Positions 1 through 9,704 of a stretch of 64,000 nt of DNA are shown one piece after another. A program made the position numbers and the translations under genes. Position 1 is the stretch's first letter; each line of letters starts with the position of its first letter. A model generated the notes under the pieces. It ran no database searches. It had not been told where the DNA came from and saw only the letters and a program-made list of their open reading frames with translations. Source of the stretch: Akanthomyces muscarius (taxonomy: Eukaryota; Ascomycota; Sordariomycetes; Hypocreales; Cordycipitaceae); assembly GCF_028009165.1 (NCBI RefSeq), contig NC_079243.1, forward strand, positions 4,712,001 through 4,776,000, written 5' to 3'.

Positions 1-1
1 G

Positions 2-790
2 GTAATTCGACAGAATCTTACTTCTGTCCTGATTCTGGAAGACGATGCCGATTGGGATGTGAGAATTCGCCAACAACTCCGCGACTTTGCGCTTGCCACG
101 AGAGCTCTTATTCAGCCACTAGCAGGGTCTTCATCGAATCCTTCATTTGCCGACGCTACAATGCTTGATCCTTCGCAATCCGAAGGCCACGAAATAAACT
201 TCCACAATCTTCCGACGACAGCGCTACCACGCCTTACACCATACGGCGATGACTGGGATCTTCTCTGGGTTGGCAACTGTGGGCTGCACTTTCCATTCCC
301 ACACTCGAACAATATTCCGAAAGGCCGTGTGATATACCAGAACGATGAGACTGTGGCACCGCACCGGAATCTTTGGTCCATCAACCAGCCATTTACCCTC
401 AAAGAAAAATACCCCGAGCACACCCGAGCCATACACCATGCGCAAGAAGGCGTATGTACCGTGGGATACGCGCTAAGCCATCGCGGAGCGAGGCGCCTCC
501 TACAAGAGGTGGCGCTGAAGCCTGTCACCGACGCGTACGATATTCTAATGCGTTTCTTTTGTGAGGGGACGCATGGTAGGAAGAAGGGTGTCTGTATTGC
601 GCCGCAGCCACCATATTTCCACAGCCATCGACCAGCGGGGCCAGTAAGCGCCAATAGCGACATCGGTGATCACAAGGGCGAGTATAAAAACGAACCGATG
701 ACGGATATGGTGCGATGGAGTGTGCGCCTGAACTCTGATCTGATTACGTCTGGTCGTACAGATTACGTCGATCAGTATCCTGATGAATGA
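2..790 (+). CDS. Glycosyltransferase family 25-like protein, 3' part
   Basis: The open frame is already running at base 2 and ends with TGA at 788-790, so the N-terminus lies outside the window. The first visible residues include LILEDDADWD, the acidic block typical of GT25 (LPS-biosynthesis-type) glycosyltransferases in ascomycetes, where it is expected to bind the metal and sugar nucleotide. Downstream come WDLLWVGNCG and a GYALSHRGARRLL segment, which agree with the fungal members of this family. These enzymes are probably Golgi or secretory-route glycosyltransferases; the substrate is unknown. No intron is seen in the visible part. The ATG-like start some finders would pick at about base 59 is a GTG inside the frame and is not the real start. 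Confidence 0.75.
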   Translation, partial: VIRQNLTSVLILEDDADWDVRIRQQLRDFALATRALIQPLAGSSSNPSFADATMLDPSQSEGHEINFHNLPTTALPRLTPYGDDWDLLWVGNCGLHFPFPHSNNIPKGRVIYQNDETVAPHRNLWSINQPFTLKEKYPEHTRAIHHAQEGVCTVGYALSHRGARRLLQEVALKPVTDAYDILMRFFCEGTHGRKKGVCIAPQPPYFHSHRPAGPVSANSDIGDHKGEYKNEPMTDMVRWSVRLNSDLITSGRTDYVDQYPDE

Positions 791-2134
791 ACTTTGTCAT
801 GGGCTTGGGCTGGCATCTTCTATCCCAAGTTTCGTCAACAAAATTGCCGACAGGATTTGCGCGGGGCTGCAAAGCTTAGCGGTAGCACAATACAGAATGA
901 GCTGGCAGCGGCAAGTACAGTTGTTCAGGCGACTGAGGTCGCTTTTGGTTGGACTCCAGGGAGGAGGTGGTGTAACGATGACAGTATTCATATATGCAAT
1001 CTAGCAATAGATTAGCCTTACAATCAAGGTTCTTCTCGGCGCAACATTTGTTTCATTTGTGAGTGTATTGACAAAGAATATCTGAAATTCTGAAGAGACT
1101 GGCTTCATGGTAGGATATCTGCATAGCAGCACCTTGTGGACCTTTAATGAGATTGAGAAGCCTGTTTTGACGGACTCACACGATAAAGCATGAACAAGTC
1201 GGACTTTGCGTACGCCATTGCCGGGTTGCCATGTTGAGCGCGAAGCAAATTCAATACAAGCAGTCTCAGGATATGGCTGCAAGGTGCGAGATATGGCTGC
1301 AAGGCCCTAGATATAGCTGCACGGCCCGGCCCGAAATATTATGGCTTCAAGGCGCGAGATGTGGCCCGAAGTGTTTAGATATGGCTTCTGATGAAACTGG
1401 GTGGAACCGATTAGGGCTTTTCTGCTCCTGCGCCGAGCCCATGTGTTACTTTTAGCGTTTTTAGCGTAGCTTTAGTGCAGTGAGCTATTACTCTGGAGCG
1501 CCTTTGGGTGGGTTTTGAGTTCGGTTGCAAGATTCCACGGCCTAACGTTATGCGCTGGGGTGCTTAACGCCTCACGAATCATCCGGCGCGGATGTGGCGC
1601 AAATGTAGGCTCCCCTAAGAGCTTTCGCGGAAGTTTCATCGCAGCAGTTCTGGAGCAACCGTACGGTACATAGATACTTGGCATGGAAGTATTCTCCATT
1701 TATGGAGCTGCTACTCAATGATGGCAGCGTTTGTTGTTTGGCCGCGACAATGGCTTATTCTTCGAAATACCGCCGCTACCGCCGTGTCAATAAAATTACG
1801 GCGGTCGGTTTCTGTAGACTGTAGGAATAATTTGGTGCAAGTTTCTAAAGTTTTGACTGCGGTTTGGTGGTTGCGTAGAGTGACATTTTTCGGGGATGGT
1901 CTATTTAACCTTTCTTTAGTGTATTCGCTAGCGACAAAACATAATGCAAAAAAGGAAATTCTATTTACCGCTAGCCTACAACTTATTCTGCTTCAACATA
2001 GATTAGATAGCCTCCATCAGACCATTCAGACTCTGTTACAAGCCCCGCTTGCGCCGATCCCTCGGATAGGCAACATGTCCATTGCCATGTTTGTGCGCTT
2101 GCCGGGTTGTTGGCGGCCTACCTCACAACTTGTT
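791..2134. other. Intergenic, with a degenerate ~20-bp tandem repeat
   Basis: I see no convincing gene. Bases 1270-1395 hold five to six imperfect copies of a unit resembling GATATGGCTGCAAGGCGCGA (variants at about 1271, 1291, 1311, 1357 and 1377). The open frames in 1472-1699 and 1718-2170 have no recognisable domain and uneven composition. Confidence 0.5.
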
Positions 2135-3160
2135 TTAATTCTGGGTCGGAGTGATCTCTCTTACCTTTGACGCCTTTTGCTCGGGGCTGGGTCCGTGTTC
2201 AACCTTGTTACCATAGGTTGTATAGGCCTTTTCGGTTCGGTTCTGGAATGTGAAGCCTGGACCTGTTAGTGCCAACGAGAATTTCCCTACGCGGGACAGA
2301 ACCGTACCTGGTTGAGCAATGTTTAAGGCGAACACTGCCAGGATCACCATTACCGACTCTAGCCCAATAAACAGACCCTCCTCGTGGAAGATTCGCCCAT
2401 TGTATCCTTGGCCGAGCTCGGCAATACGGTAGCAGCAACGGATGAGGATAAAGAGAATAGATGCCGAGAAGAAAACGCCAAATATCTCGAGGCGCTTCGA
2501 GAGTATACGGCGTTGATCCACTTGCTGAGACTTACGGTACGAAATGTAGCGGAAGAGGTAGTCTAACGCCATAGCGCCGAAGACGGTAAGAGTGAAGACC
2601 TGGAACGCCAGACCTGCAAGCGTGATGTACTCGCCCGATTTGTCACTTCCCACCGAACTAGATGATAACGCGCCGCCCACAGACTGCAAGATCAAACTGA
2701 CGATATCGCAAGGCACAAACACCCACACGTATATCTTACCCGGAAACCTGCTAGCTTCGGGGCTCAAAAAGTTTGAGACCCTGGCGAGCGAGACGTAGAT
2801 GGCGGCGGCGAAGAAGACGGGCGAGATTGTAATACAGCAGATCTCGATGATGAATCCGTCAAAGGAGAAGGGGTTCTGGTATAGCAAAACGCGCCCGCCG
2901 TAACCGATCATCTCGCCGATGCAGCCGAGTGCCATCATGCTGGCGAAGAACCAGGTGCGGTAGCGGATGCCCTGGGCCAGGTGGATGAGCATGGAGACGC
3001 CGAAGAGGGCGATGAAGACAATTTGCACACCGAGGGCAGGCCGGTAGCCCTGGAGGGAGGCTTCTACAGGGCATAGGGCGAGGGTGCAGTTGGCGTCGGG
3101 GCCGAAGGAGACGAGGTACTGGGAGGGATCATTTTGGCCGGCTGCTCCGGGGGACGACAT
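2135..3160 (-). CDS. RTA1-like seven-transmembrane protein
   Basis: A single-exon gene of 341 residues, started at the ATG at 3160-3158 (MSSPGAAG). An upstream in-frame extension to 3289 lacks family similarity, so it is left out. After a short extracellular-type N-terminus with two Cys (NCTLALCPVEAS), about seven hydrophobic segments follow. The RTA1 hallmarks are visible: GCIGEMIGYGGRVLLYQNPFS, ISPVFFAAAIYVSLAR, QSVGGA and RCCYRIAELGQGYNG near residues 260-275. RTA1/RTM1 family members sit in the plasma membrane and are linked to lipid translocation and resistance to sterol-type toxicants in yeasts; the role of this paralogue is unknown. The C-tail (last ~50 residues) is hydrophilic. Filamentous fungi carry many RTA1 paralogues, so no symbol is given. 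Confidence 0.88.
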   Translation of the reverse strand: MSSPGAAGQNDPSQYLVSFGPDANCTLALCPVEASLQGYRPALGVQIVFIALFGVSMLIHLAQGIRYRTWFFASMMALGCIGEMIGYGGRVLLYQNPFSFDGFIIEICCITISPVFFAAAIYVSLARVSNFLSPEASRFPGKIYVWVFVPCDIVSLILQSVGGALSSSSVGSDKSGEYITLAGLAFQVFTLTVFGAMALDYLFRYISYRKSQQVDQRRILSKRLEIFGVFFSASILFILIRCCYRIAELGQGYNGRIFHEEGLFIGLESVMVILAVFALNIAQPGTVLSRVGKFSLALTGPGFTFQNRTEKAYTTYGNKVEHGPSPEQKASKVREITPTQN

Positions 3161-3830
3161 TGTGGTAATAACGGGGGGTGGAAGATGCGTTGAGTCGAGG
3201 GCGGACTGGACGAGACTCGACTTAGGGTTAAGAAGTGACGCAGTGAAGAGGTGGCAGGGCTGCCAAAGAAAGGCGGAAATGGAAGGCAAACTGGCTTGAT
3301 TTCGTGGTAGAGCAAGGTCGTAGCGGGCCAGATAAAGTACAGCAATGAAGAGTGATCAAAGCTGATGCCTGTCGCACGACACGTCGACCTCGGGAAGAAC
3401 ACGAGCATTGTCGCCCCCTTCGCATGCATTGCGTGTCGCGGCGATCGATAAGTGTTGGGGAATTGATGTAGCGGCATGGCGTCTTTTAACACCGCGGCGG
3501 GAGCCCCATACGTGTCAGATCTCCAATTGGCCATGTCCATGTCAAAAGCTCATGCCGCTATATTAATTCCCAAGTGTTAAAAGCCCCCAGAGGGGCAAAG
3601 GAAGGATTCAATGAAGCGCGGAGTGTTATTGGTCGAAAACCCGCCCGCAAGGCTGAGAGTGCTGACGCCAGGTGCCACTATTTTCAGGAACTCTCGGCGG
3701 ACGACGCGTGGCCCAGCTCCCCCCAGCAGCCACGCCCTCGTCCAACGCCTGAGCATAAGGGAAATACATCGAAAGAGTAAGGGGCGGGGAAGTTGGGAAG
3801 TTGGGAAGCCTCATAAGGCAGAGGTCAAGG
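3161..3830. other. Intergenic, RTA1-like promoter side and unannotated DNA
   Basis: Upstream region of the RTA1-like gene (which reads leftward), followed by sequence without a recognisable gene. Open frames here are short and overlap on both strands with no conserved domain. Confidence 0.4.
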
Positions 3831-4135
3831 TTCAGGGGTGATTCAATGACCCAAAAGTACTACCTAGATAGCCTTGACGAGCACGCGCACAAGAAGGCTC
3901 ACAACGTCCAAAACCTATGGGACCATCCTGCCCAGAGTCGGGATCTTAGCCATATTGAAGTGATTTGGGCTATTGTAAAGCAGCGCTTACGCCGAAGAAA
4001 CTTGGAATTCAAAGAAGATAAAAGAAGCTCTGTAAGGGAATTGGACAAAATCACGCAAGAGGAGATATAGCACCGGATTTCTGATATGAATAGAAAGATG
4101 TGCAGAGTTTGTACGATCAAATGGAGAACCTCTTC
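3831..4135 (+). pseudogene. Tc1/mariner transposase relic (C-terminal part)
   Basis: The frame from about 3846 reads a transposase tail: DEHAHKKAHNVQNLWDHPAQ, then SRDLSHIEVIWAIVKQRLRR. This matches the Tc1/mariner signature (D-N-A-P-x-H ... W-P-A-Q-S-P-D-L-N-P-I-E ... W) with SPDLNPIE decayed to SRDLSHIE. A TAG at 4068-4070 interrupts it, and similarity continues in the same frame (HRISDMNRKMCRVC) to about 4135. The TAG could come from CAG by the C-to-T change expected of RIP. The N-terminal two thirds of the transposase are absent, and no TIR was identified. Confidence 0.75.
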
Positions 4136-4554
4136 GAGGTATATAAGTGGTAGTTCAGATTTATTACAGATTTAGCCTAATATATAGTGACGCTAGACCT
4201 GATAATGAGGTCAACAAAATTGATCGCTTGCGATATTTCCGAGCAATCCCCTTTAGCAATTTGTTTCCCCTTTCAATTTCAAGATAGTGCAAGTTATGCG
4301 CATCCTTGTCAAATGCCAAAAAGCAGAAGATGCGTCACCAGCGTTGGTGAGGTATCGCACTGCTCCTCCAAGTTGTGGAGTGTCTTCAAGTCATCTCAGC
4401 GAATTCTGGCTCAGTGACCCGCGGCTTTTCATGCACCAATCGATTTGCCTCTTCCACTCTTGGTAGGGCTGGCGGGCGGTATTGCGGGGTCGAGCCCGTC
4501 CGCCAAGCGGTGGCAGCTACGCGCCCGACCGTCCGCGCTTCATGGCTGGTGGTC
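4136..4554. other. Intergenic, no recognisable gene
   Basis: AT-leaning flank of the transposase relic. I see no feature I can support. Confidence 0.4.
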
Positions 4555-4794
4555 CTGACCATGTTCGGCGGTCGCGTCGCGTTGGATGGTGAGTACGCGC
4601 GCGAAGCATCAGCTGCAGATCGGGCCCTGGGCGCAAACATCTTTGCAGCTGCACAAACATTGCTGGACAACGGTCGCATCAAACCTCACCCAGTCAGAGT
4701 CCTAGCCGACAGCTGGGCCGGTGTCATCCAGGGTGTGTACATGATTCGTACTGGGGCGGTCTCAGGACAGAAGCTGGTTGTCCGCGTCGACTGA
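4555..4794 (+). pseudogene. Zinc-type alcohol dehydrogenase / enoyl reductase relic (C-terminus)
   Basis: About 80 codons ending at a stop at 4792-4794 look like the C-terminal end of a medium-chain dehydrogenase/reductase of the fungal enoyl-reductase/zinc-binding-dehydrogenase type. Visible pieces are MFGGRVALDGEYAREAS, DRALGANIFAAAQTLLDNGR, IKPHPVRVLADSWAGVIQG and SGQKLVVRVD; IKPHPV and the SG-KLVV-RV end are family hallmarks. The upstream sequence in all three frames does not supply the Rossmann fold or the catalytic N-domain, so only the tail survives. It lies next to a transposase relic. Confidence 0.65.
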
Positions 4795-7700
4795 TATGCC
4801 TAAGTGTGTGTTGTTGTCTGGAACATGGTCTCCCGGCCTGCTCTTTCAAGCCACGGGCGCTACTCCCCGAACGCAAGCGAGGACCGCATGGTTGTCGATG
4901 GCTGGGCTGGTCGTTCTGTATTGTGAGGCTGAGCACGCGCCGCTTCGCCTTCTCGAATGGACTGGAGATGGTCGCTAGCTTTTGTAGGCAACTCTTGTCC
5001 GACCATGTGGCCATCAACCCGTACTCTTGGAACGCGGAGCGCGGCGCCATGTCTATAGGTAAGCATACTCAATCAGGGTGTCCAGTAGTCCTCCACTAGC
5101 AGTCCGCCCTCAGCCTTCTTTTCGCCTGGATTTTGTAAAGCAGTTAACTTCACGCGCTAGCAACGCAAGTATGCAGTGCGAAAAGGCGAAAACCATTGTT
5201 CTTTCTTCTTCTGCTTAAAAAGCAAGTTTCTTTTCCCCACAGCCTTTGCAGCCCAGCATAATCTAGTAAATCCTCGTGGACAGCCGCCGTCGGCATTGCT
5301 ACTAGCCAAAGCTTTTGCAACTGCTTTCTGCTTTACCCTCCAGGGAATTTTCTGAGCGATATTCCTGGCACTGGTGGTGAATATCAAAAGGAGCAGACAC
5401 CAGCCATGTGCGCGCTGGAGTACATGCTTGGATTCCGATTTTACTACGACTGGGCGCACAGACTATATTGGCTTGTATACTAGCTAACGGACAGGCTCAC
5501 GGGCATGATTTGTTGCCTTGCTCCTAAAACCCGTCAGTCGCAATCGCTAGCGGCGGAGTGCTTTTTCTGGTAGGGCTGAAGAGCGCAGCCACAGTGTAGT
5601 GGGTTATCAAGTGGAAGCAGCGAGTCCAATTATTCAAGCGGTCTGCCGCTGTTTCCTCGTATGTCGAGGTGGAAATGGAAATGTGACAACTAACTTGAAA
5701 AGGATCTGGCAGATCAATTCGCTTTCTTTTGAGGTACTTTGCGGGCAATATTGTGTGCGTCTGCTGGCGCAGATGAATGTCTAACAGCAGCTCGTTTTCC
5801 GGCCGAGCCATTACCATCATCGGGGGAAGCAGCGGACTCACACCTCCGCCTTTCGTTACAAGTGCACAGACACAGCTTGAGTGAGATTTTATTTGTACAT
5901 TTTTTGGTTGCCTTCTGCCCAGTTCCTACTGATCTAGCACCGACACCCGTTGCTATGGCTCCTGGTTTGGGATGGGATGGCAGCTTTCGTCGGGCAGAGG
6001 AGCTACCCTATGCATCGCTGTAAAATATCATCTCCCGTCTCCTGCCCCTCGCTTAACATGGGTGTTCGTAAACAGATTTTTAACAAACACTTCTACGCGT
6101 TGACCGTGTTGACTAAATTCTCGATCGATCGACGTGGGAGAAATGGTCATTGTCAAACGATTTTACGCTGTCGTGGGAAGCCGCGCAATACCACCTGTGT
6201 CCTCTGGTCGACCCCACGTTTGAGCCTTGCGTCATGAGCTTGCTGCCATCATGGTATCAACTGCCGAGAGGCCGATACATTATTAAAGGAGTCCGCACGG
6301 TGAGCAACTTCAACGGTGGAGGACCAGGTCTCGAGCTGAGGATGCATGTCTTGGCTGAATGACTGGCACCCCGAATTTATGGGCGAGGGTCCGCCGACAG
6401 CGCCGTCGCCGCGACCGCCAATGTCGTCTAAACAACCCATGCTCACAAGATAATGTCTCCTCCGTACTCCTTTTTCTTGCATCGAGATTTATACAATAAT
6501 CATGTTGCGATAAAAAAAAATTGCAAGGAGAGCGGCCAGCTGAAGTGAACCCCTGATATTGGAAGGACCGTACTTATCCATCAGCGCCGCACAAGTTTAC
6601 TTTGTATTGGGATATGGCTGGCCAACTGACAGCGGTGGCGGCGAATTGTAATTAGGGGCAGAGAAACGCGACAACAGCGTTGAAGGTCGCTGGCTCACAC
6701 ATCTCGTCCCGGTGGTGTCCAATGTGTGCCTTGCCCATTGTGCCGGGTCAGTCTCACCTCGGTGGACGTGGCTGCGAACCCCAATACAGCTGTCAGCCAT
6801 GTTTTAACCAGCAAGGCAATTGTCGCAGAGAGACCCAGCCATGTGACAATTTCATTGATGGGTTGCGACTCATGATTACTTCTGTCCTGTCTTGTTTTCT
6901 TTTCTTCTTTTCGCCTGGCGCTACCCTGTGGCTTGCACAAGGCTATGAGGCTGACACAGGTTCCGCCACGGCACTCGCCGCTTCCGTAAACTAATTTTCA
7001 ACGCCTTGCCGAAATGCGAATAGTCAGTATACTTGGTAGTTTCGTTGCTGACAGTTCGTGTATGCATTAGTGTTTGGCTTTGCTTTTCCTCCTTTCGCTC
7101 AGAGTTGGTGAGACTTGTTTTATGCCGATGCTCGGGGGGATATTCAGTCAAAAATGATGTCCAGTTGCCCCCCCGGTTCAGGGGTCAGCTTTCTTCGAGA
7201 CCATAGCGAAGAGTCAGTCCCCATGCAAAAATACCAGGATTCCATTTTTGTGCTCAAGAGCCAGCCTATCTGATTGCACCCCGAAAATATCCCCGTTCAG
7301 CAGTGTTTTAGCTTGTGCAACGTCGCCTAGTCTCTCCTTTTGCACCCTGATATCACGGTCGTATGCCTGGTCGCGCGGAAGGCGGAAGCGGACCTCAAGT
7401 GGGCTTCCCGCCCGGCAACGTCGGAGCGCGCTGCCAAATCGATCGCCCGGGTCAGATTTCTTGGGTTGAGAGGCAGCAAAGGCTCGGCCATCCGACCGTC
7501 CGACGTTGCAATGGACCGTGGACCAAACGATTCCCAGCTAGCTCCGGGAGCTTTTCACGTCATCTCTCCTTACCCTGTCTTACAAGTAGGTACGGCATCT
7601 AAACTACACTTTTGTCGTGTCCAAGGTATCGTGGATATTAGATGCAATTACAATTATATTCCAAAATGTTCAGTCAGAGTCAGAATGATTTGGCGCTTGC

Positions 7701-8989
7701 CTAGCTTGGTAGGATGATTGACAAAGCAACGCTGTCAAACACGCACTGCAATGTGCTGCGCAGCTGGCATAAAAGTCTCGGAGGTGCTCGAGTTTTCAGA
7801 GTCTCGGAATTGTCTTGTACGGATACTGGGTTGGCACTTGGCAAACGCATTACTCTGTCTCTGTCGCTGTTCACTCACCGCTCCTCCCCGCAAACTGAAC
7901 CCAATTTTTGTTTTGCTTTTGTGGCGCAACACCCACGTGCTAGTGATACACGCAATGCGTTGACCAATTTTAAAGCGGACAATAAAAGCGAGGAATTGCA
8001 ATAAGAGCCACTGAGGCTGTACGCAGATTGCAATTCGGGATGTGTGGCGGCCGAGCGCTAGCTGACCAAGGCCAACGACGAGAACAAGTTGAGCGCTTGC
8101 AGCTGATACCCTGATCAATCTCTGCCTAACATCCGATTTACGCCTAAACAGGTACTAGACAAATATGACCGCCTTTGGGAGAGTGTACTGTGAGACTACT
8201 AGCCATATTTATCTATCCGCTTTGTACCTATGGTGTACCTGAAATGATTCGCATCATGTCCTGTCTCGAAATCATGGTTGCGTCCAATTTCTTCACGCTC
8301 TCCCCCCCTTTTCTTCCTCTCCGCCCGAATAATGGAGTTTCCTTTCTTTTTTATGCTTTAAACACCTCGAAGACTACGCTCATGCGATGCTGGTACCGTT
8401 GGGCTCAGAAGACTGGGGTCAACTTGTGGTGTCTAAAACTTGTTTCAATTTGGTCGTCATGGAACAGGGAACAGGGGAACAGGGGAACAGGCACAACCGT
8501 CATACCTCGTAGACGGCTATGATCCTTGAGTGCGCAAAGTTTTCTACCCTATGCTTTGATTGAGTTAAATCACGCCGCCTAACAATTTGCGCGGCGCAGG
8601 CATGGACAGCTGAAAGTAGAGTTCACACAAAAGTCAGGAGAGCCAAGAGCCGACACAAAATTACGAAATGGGTTGGTCAAGTAATACAAGATGGCACAAG
8701 ACAAAAAGAGAAAGTATAATCACGGTACAACTTATCCCAGAAGAAAAGAAGCTCTATTCTGTTTCGGACAAGCTGGAAATGAGGTGGCGATGAGATGGCT
8801 CGAGACCGTCCGTGCAGCTGGTTGAGCTTCGTCCATCCCCCATGTCTGTATTTTTGCCGAACCAAGACAAGACCACAATATCCAGACCCTCGTACGCTGA
8901 CCAAGTTCTCTGAATGTACCCCAACTCGTGATCAAGTATCGGGTCTAGAGGTCCTCGAGCTGTTCGAGCTCAACGAGGAGGAAAAAAAA
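4795..8989. other. Long gene-free stretch upstream of hydrophobin
   Basis: Over 4 kb with only short, overlapping open frames on both strands; none has a domain, signal peptide or plausible intron-exon chain that I can support. Base composition is mixed, not the extreme AT of the RIP islands on the right side of the window. A short tandem (GGAACAGG-type, 3-4 units) lies at 8461-8492. It may hold diverged repeats or long regulatory DNA for the hydrophobin gene. Confidence 0.4.
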
Positions 8990-8997
8990 TATAAATA
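8990..8997 (+). promoter_or_regulatory. TATA box of the hydrophobin gene
   Basis: TATAAATA follows a purine run and lies 124-131 bp before the hydrophobin ATG. The leader between is C/T- and A/C-rich (TCACTCAAG, CTCTCTCACACC), a common setting for strongly expressed fungal genes. Confidence 0.7.
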
Positions 8998-9120
8998 GGC
9001 CGGCTTCGTCCCTCCAGAAAGAAACTATCATCACTCCATCACTCAAGTAACATTTACTACAATCACTTCTCTCTCACACCTACACACACACGCTTTTCAA
9101 TCCTTCTTAACACCATCAAA

Positions 9121-9513
9121 ATGTTTGCCTCCACCATCTTCGTCTCCTTCCTGGCCGTCGCCGTCGCCATTCCCACCAACGCGCCCCCCGCCGTCAGCAC
9201 CGGCGACAACTGCGGCAACGGCAACACCGTCCACTGCTGCAACGCCGAGACGGCCAACAAGCTCACCAAGGGCGGCATCCTCGGCGCCCTGGACCTCTCC
9301 AACCTCCTGGGCCAGTGCAACGACGTGACCGCCAACGTCATCGGCGGCGCCGTCCCCATCAAGAACACCTGCAGCTCGCAGGCTGTCTGCTGCGGCGAGA
9401 TCAAGCAGAATGTAAGTGGCCATCAAAGCGACTCTGTCCACAAGCGACACCTGCTGACAAAACAATCTGTTCAGGGCCTCGTCAACCTTGGCTGCACTCC
9501 CATCTTCGTTTAA
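9121..9513 (+). CDS. Class I hydrophobin
   Basis: Two exons, 9121-9411 and 9475-9513, with intron 9412-9474 (GTAAGT...TTCAG); the spliced product is 109 residues. A signal peptide (MFASTIFVSFLAVAVA) precedes the eight-Cys pattern: C-x7-CC-x25-C-x17-C-x5-CC-x12-C with a 5-residue tail. The long CC-to-C loop and total spacing fit class I, not class II. Such proteins are secreted and self-assemble into amphipathic films on spores and hyphae, making them water-repellent. The intron lies just before the last Cys codon, a position also used in other hydrophobins. It is 63 bp and has no in-frame stop, so retention would insert 21 residues before the last Cys. A TATA box at 8990 and a CT-rich leader suggest strong, regulated expression. 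Confidence 0.93.
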   Translation: MFASTIFVSFLAVAVAIPTNAPPAVSTGDNCGNGNTVHCCNAETANKLTKGGILGALDLSNLLGQCNDVTANVIGGAVPIKNTCSSQAVCCGEIKQNVSGHQSDSVHKRHLLTKQSVQGLVNLGCTPIFV

Positions 9514-9704
9514 GTGCATTGCTGCTCTTGTGTCATGGCATGGTGGAGAGAAGGATGAATGCGCTCGGCTGCAGTCGGCACAGGCATCGACCAGTACATT
9601 TCAATACATAATGTCTATTTTCTTCTAGATAGCTATTAGCCTCATTTATTGCTCACTATTACGTCCCAAATATCTTTGTGCCATGTTCTAATATTTACTT
9701 GAGC

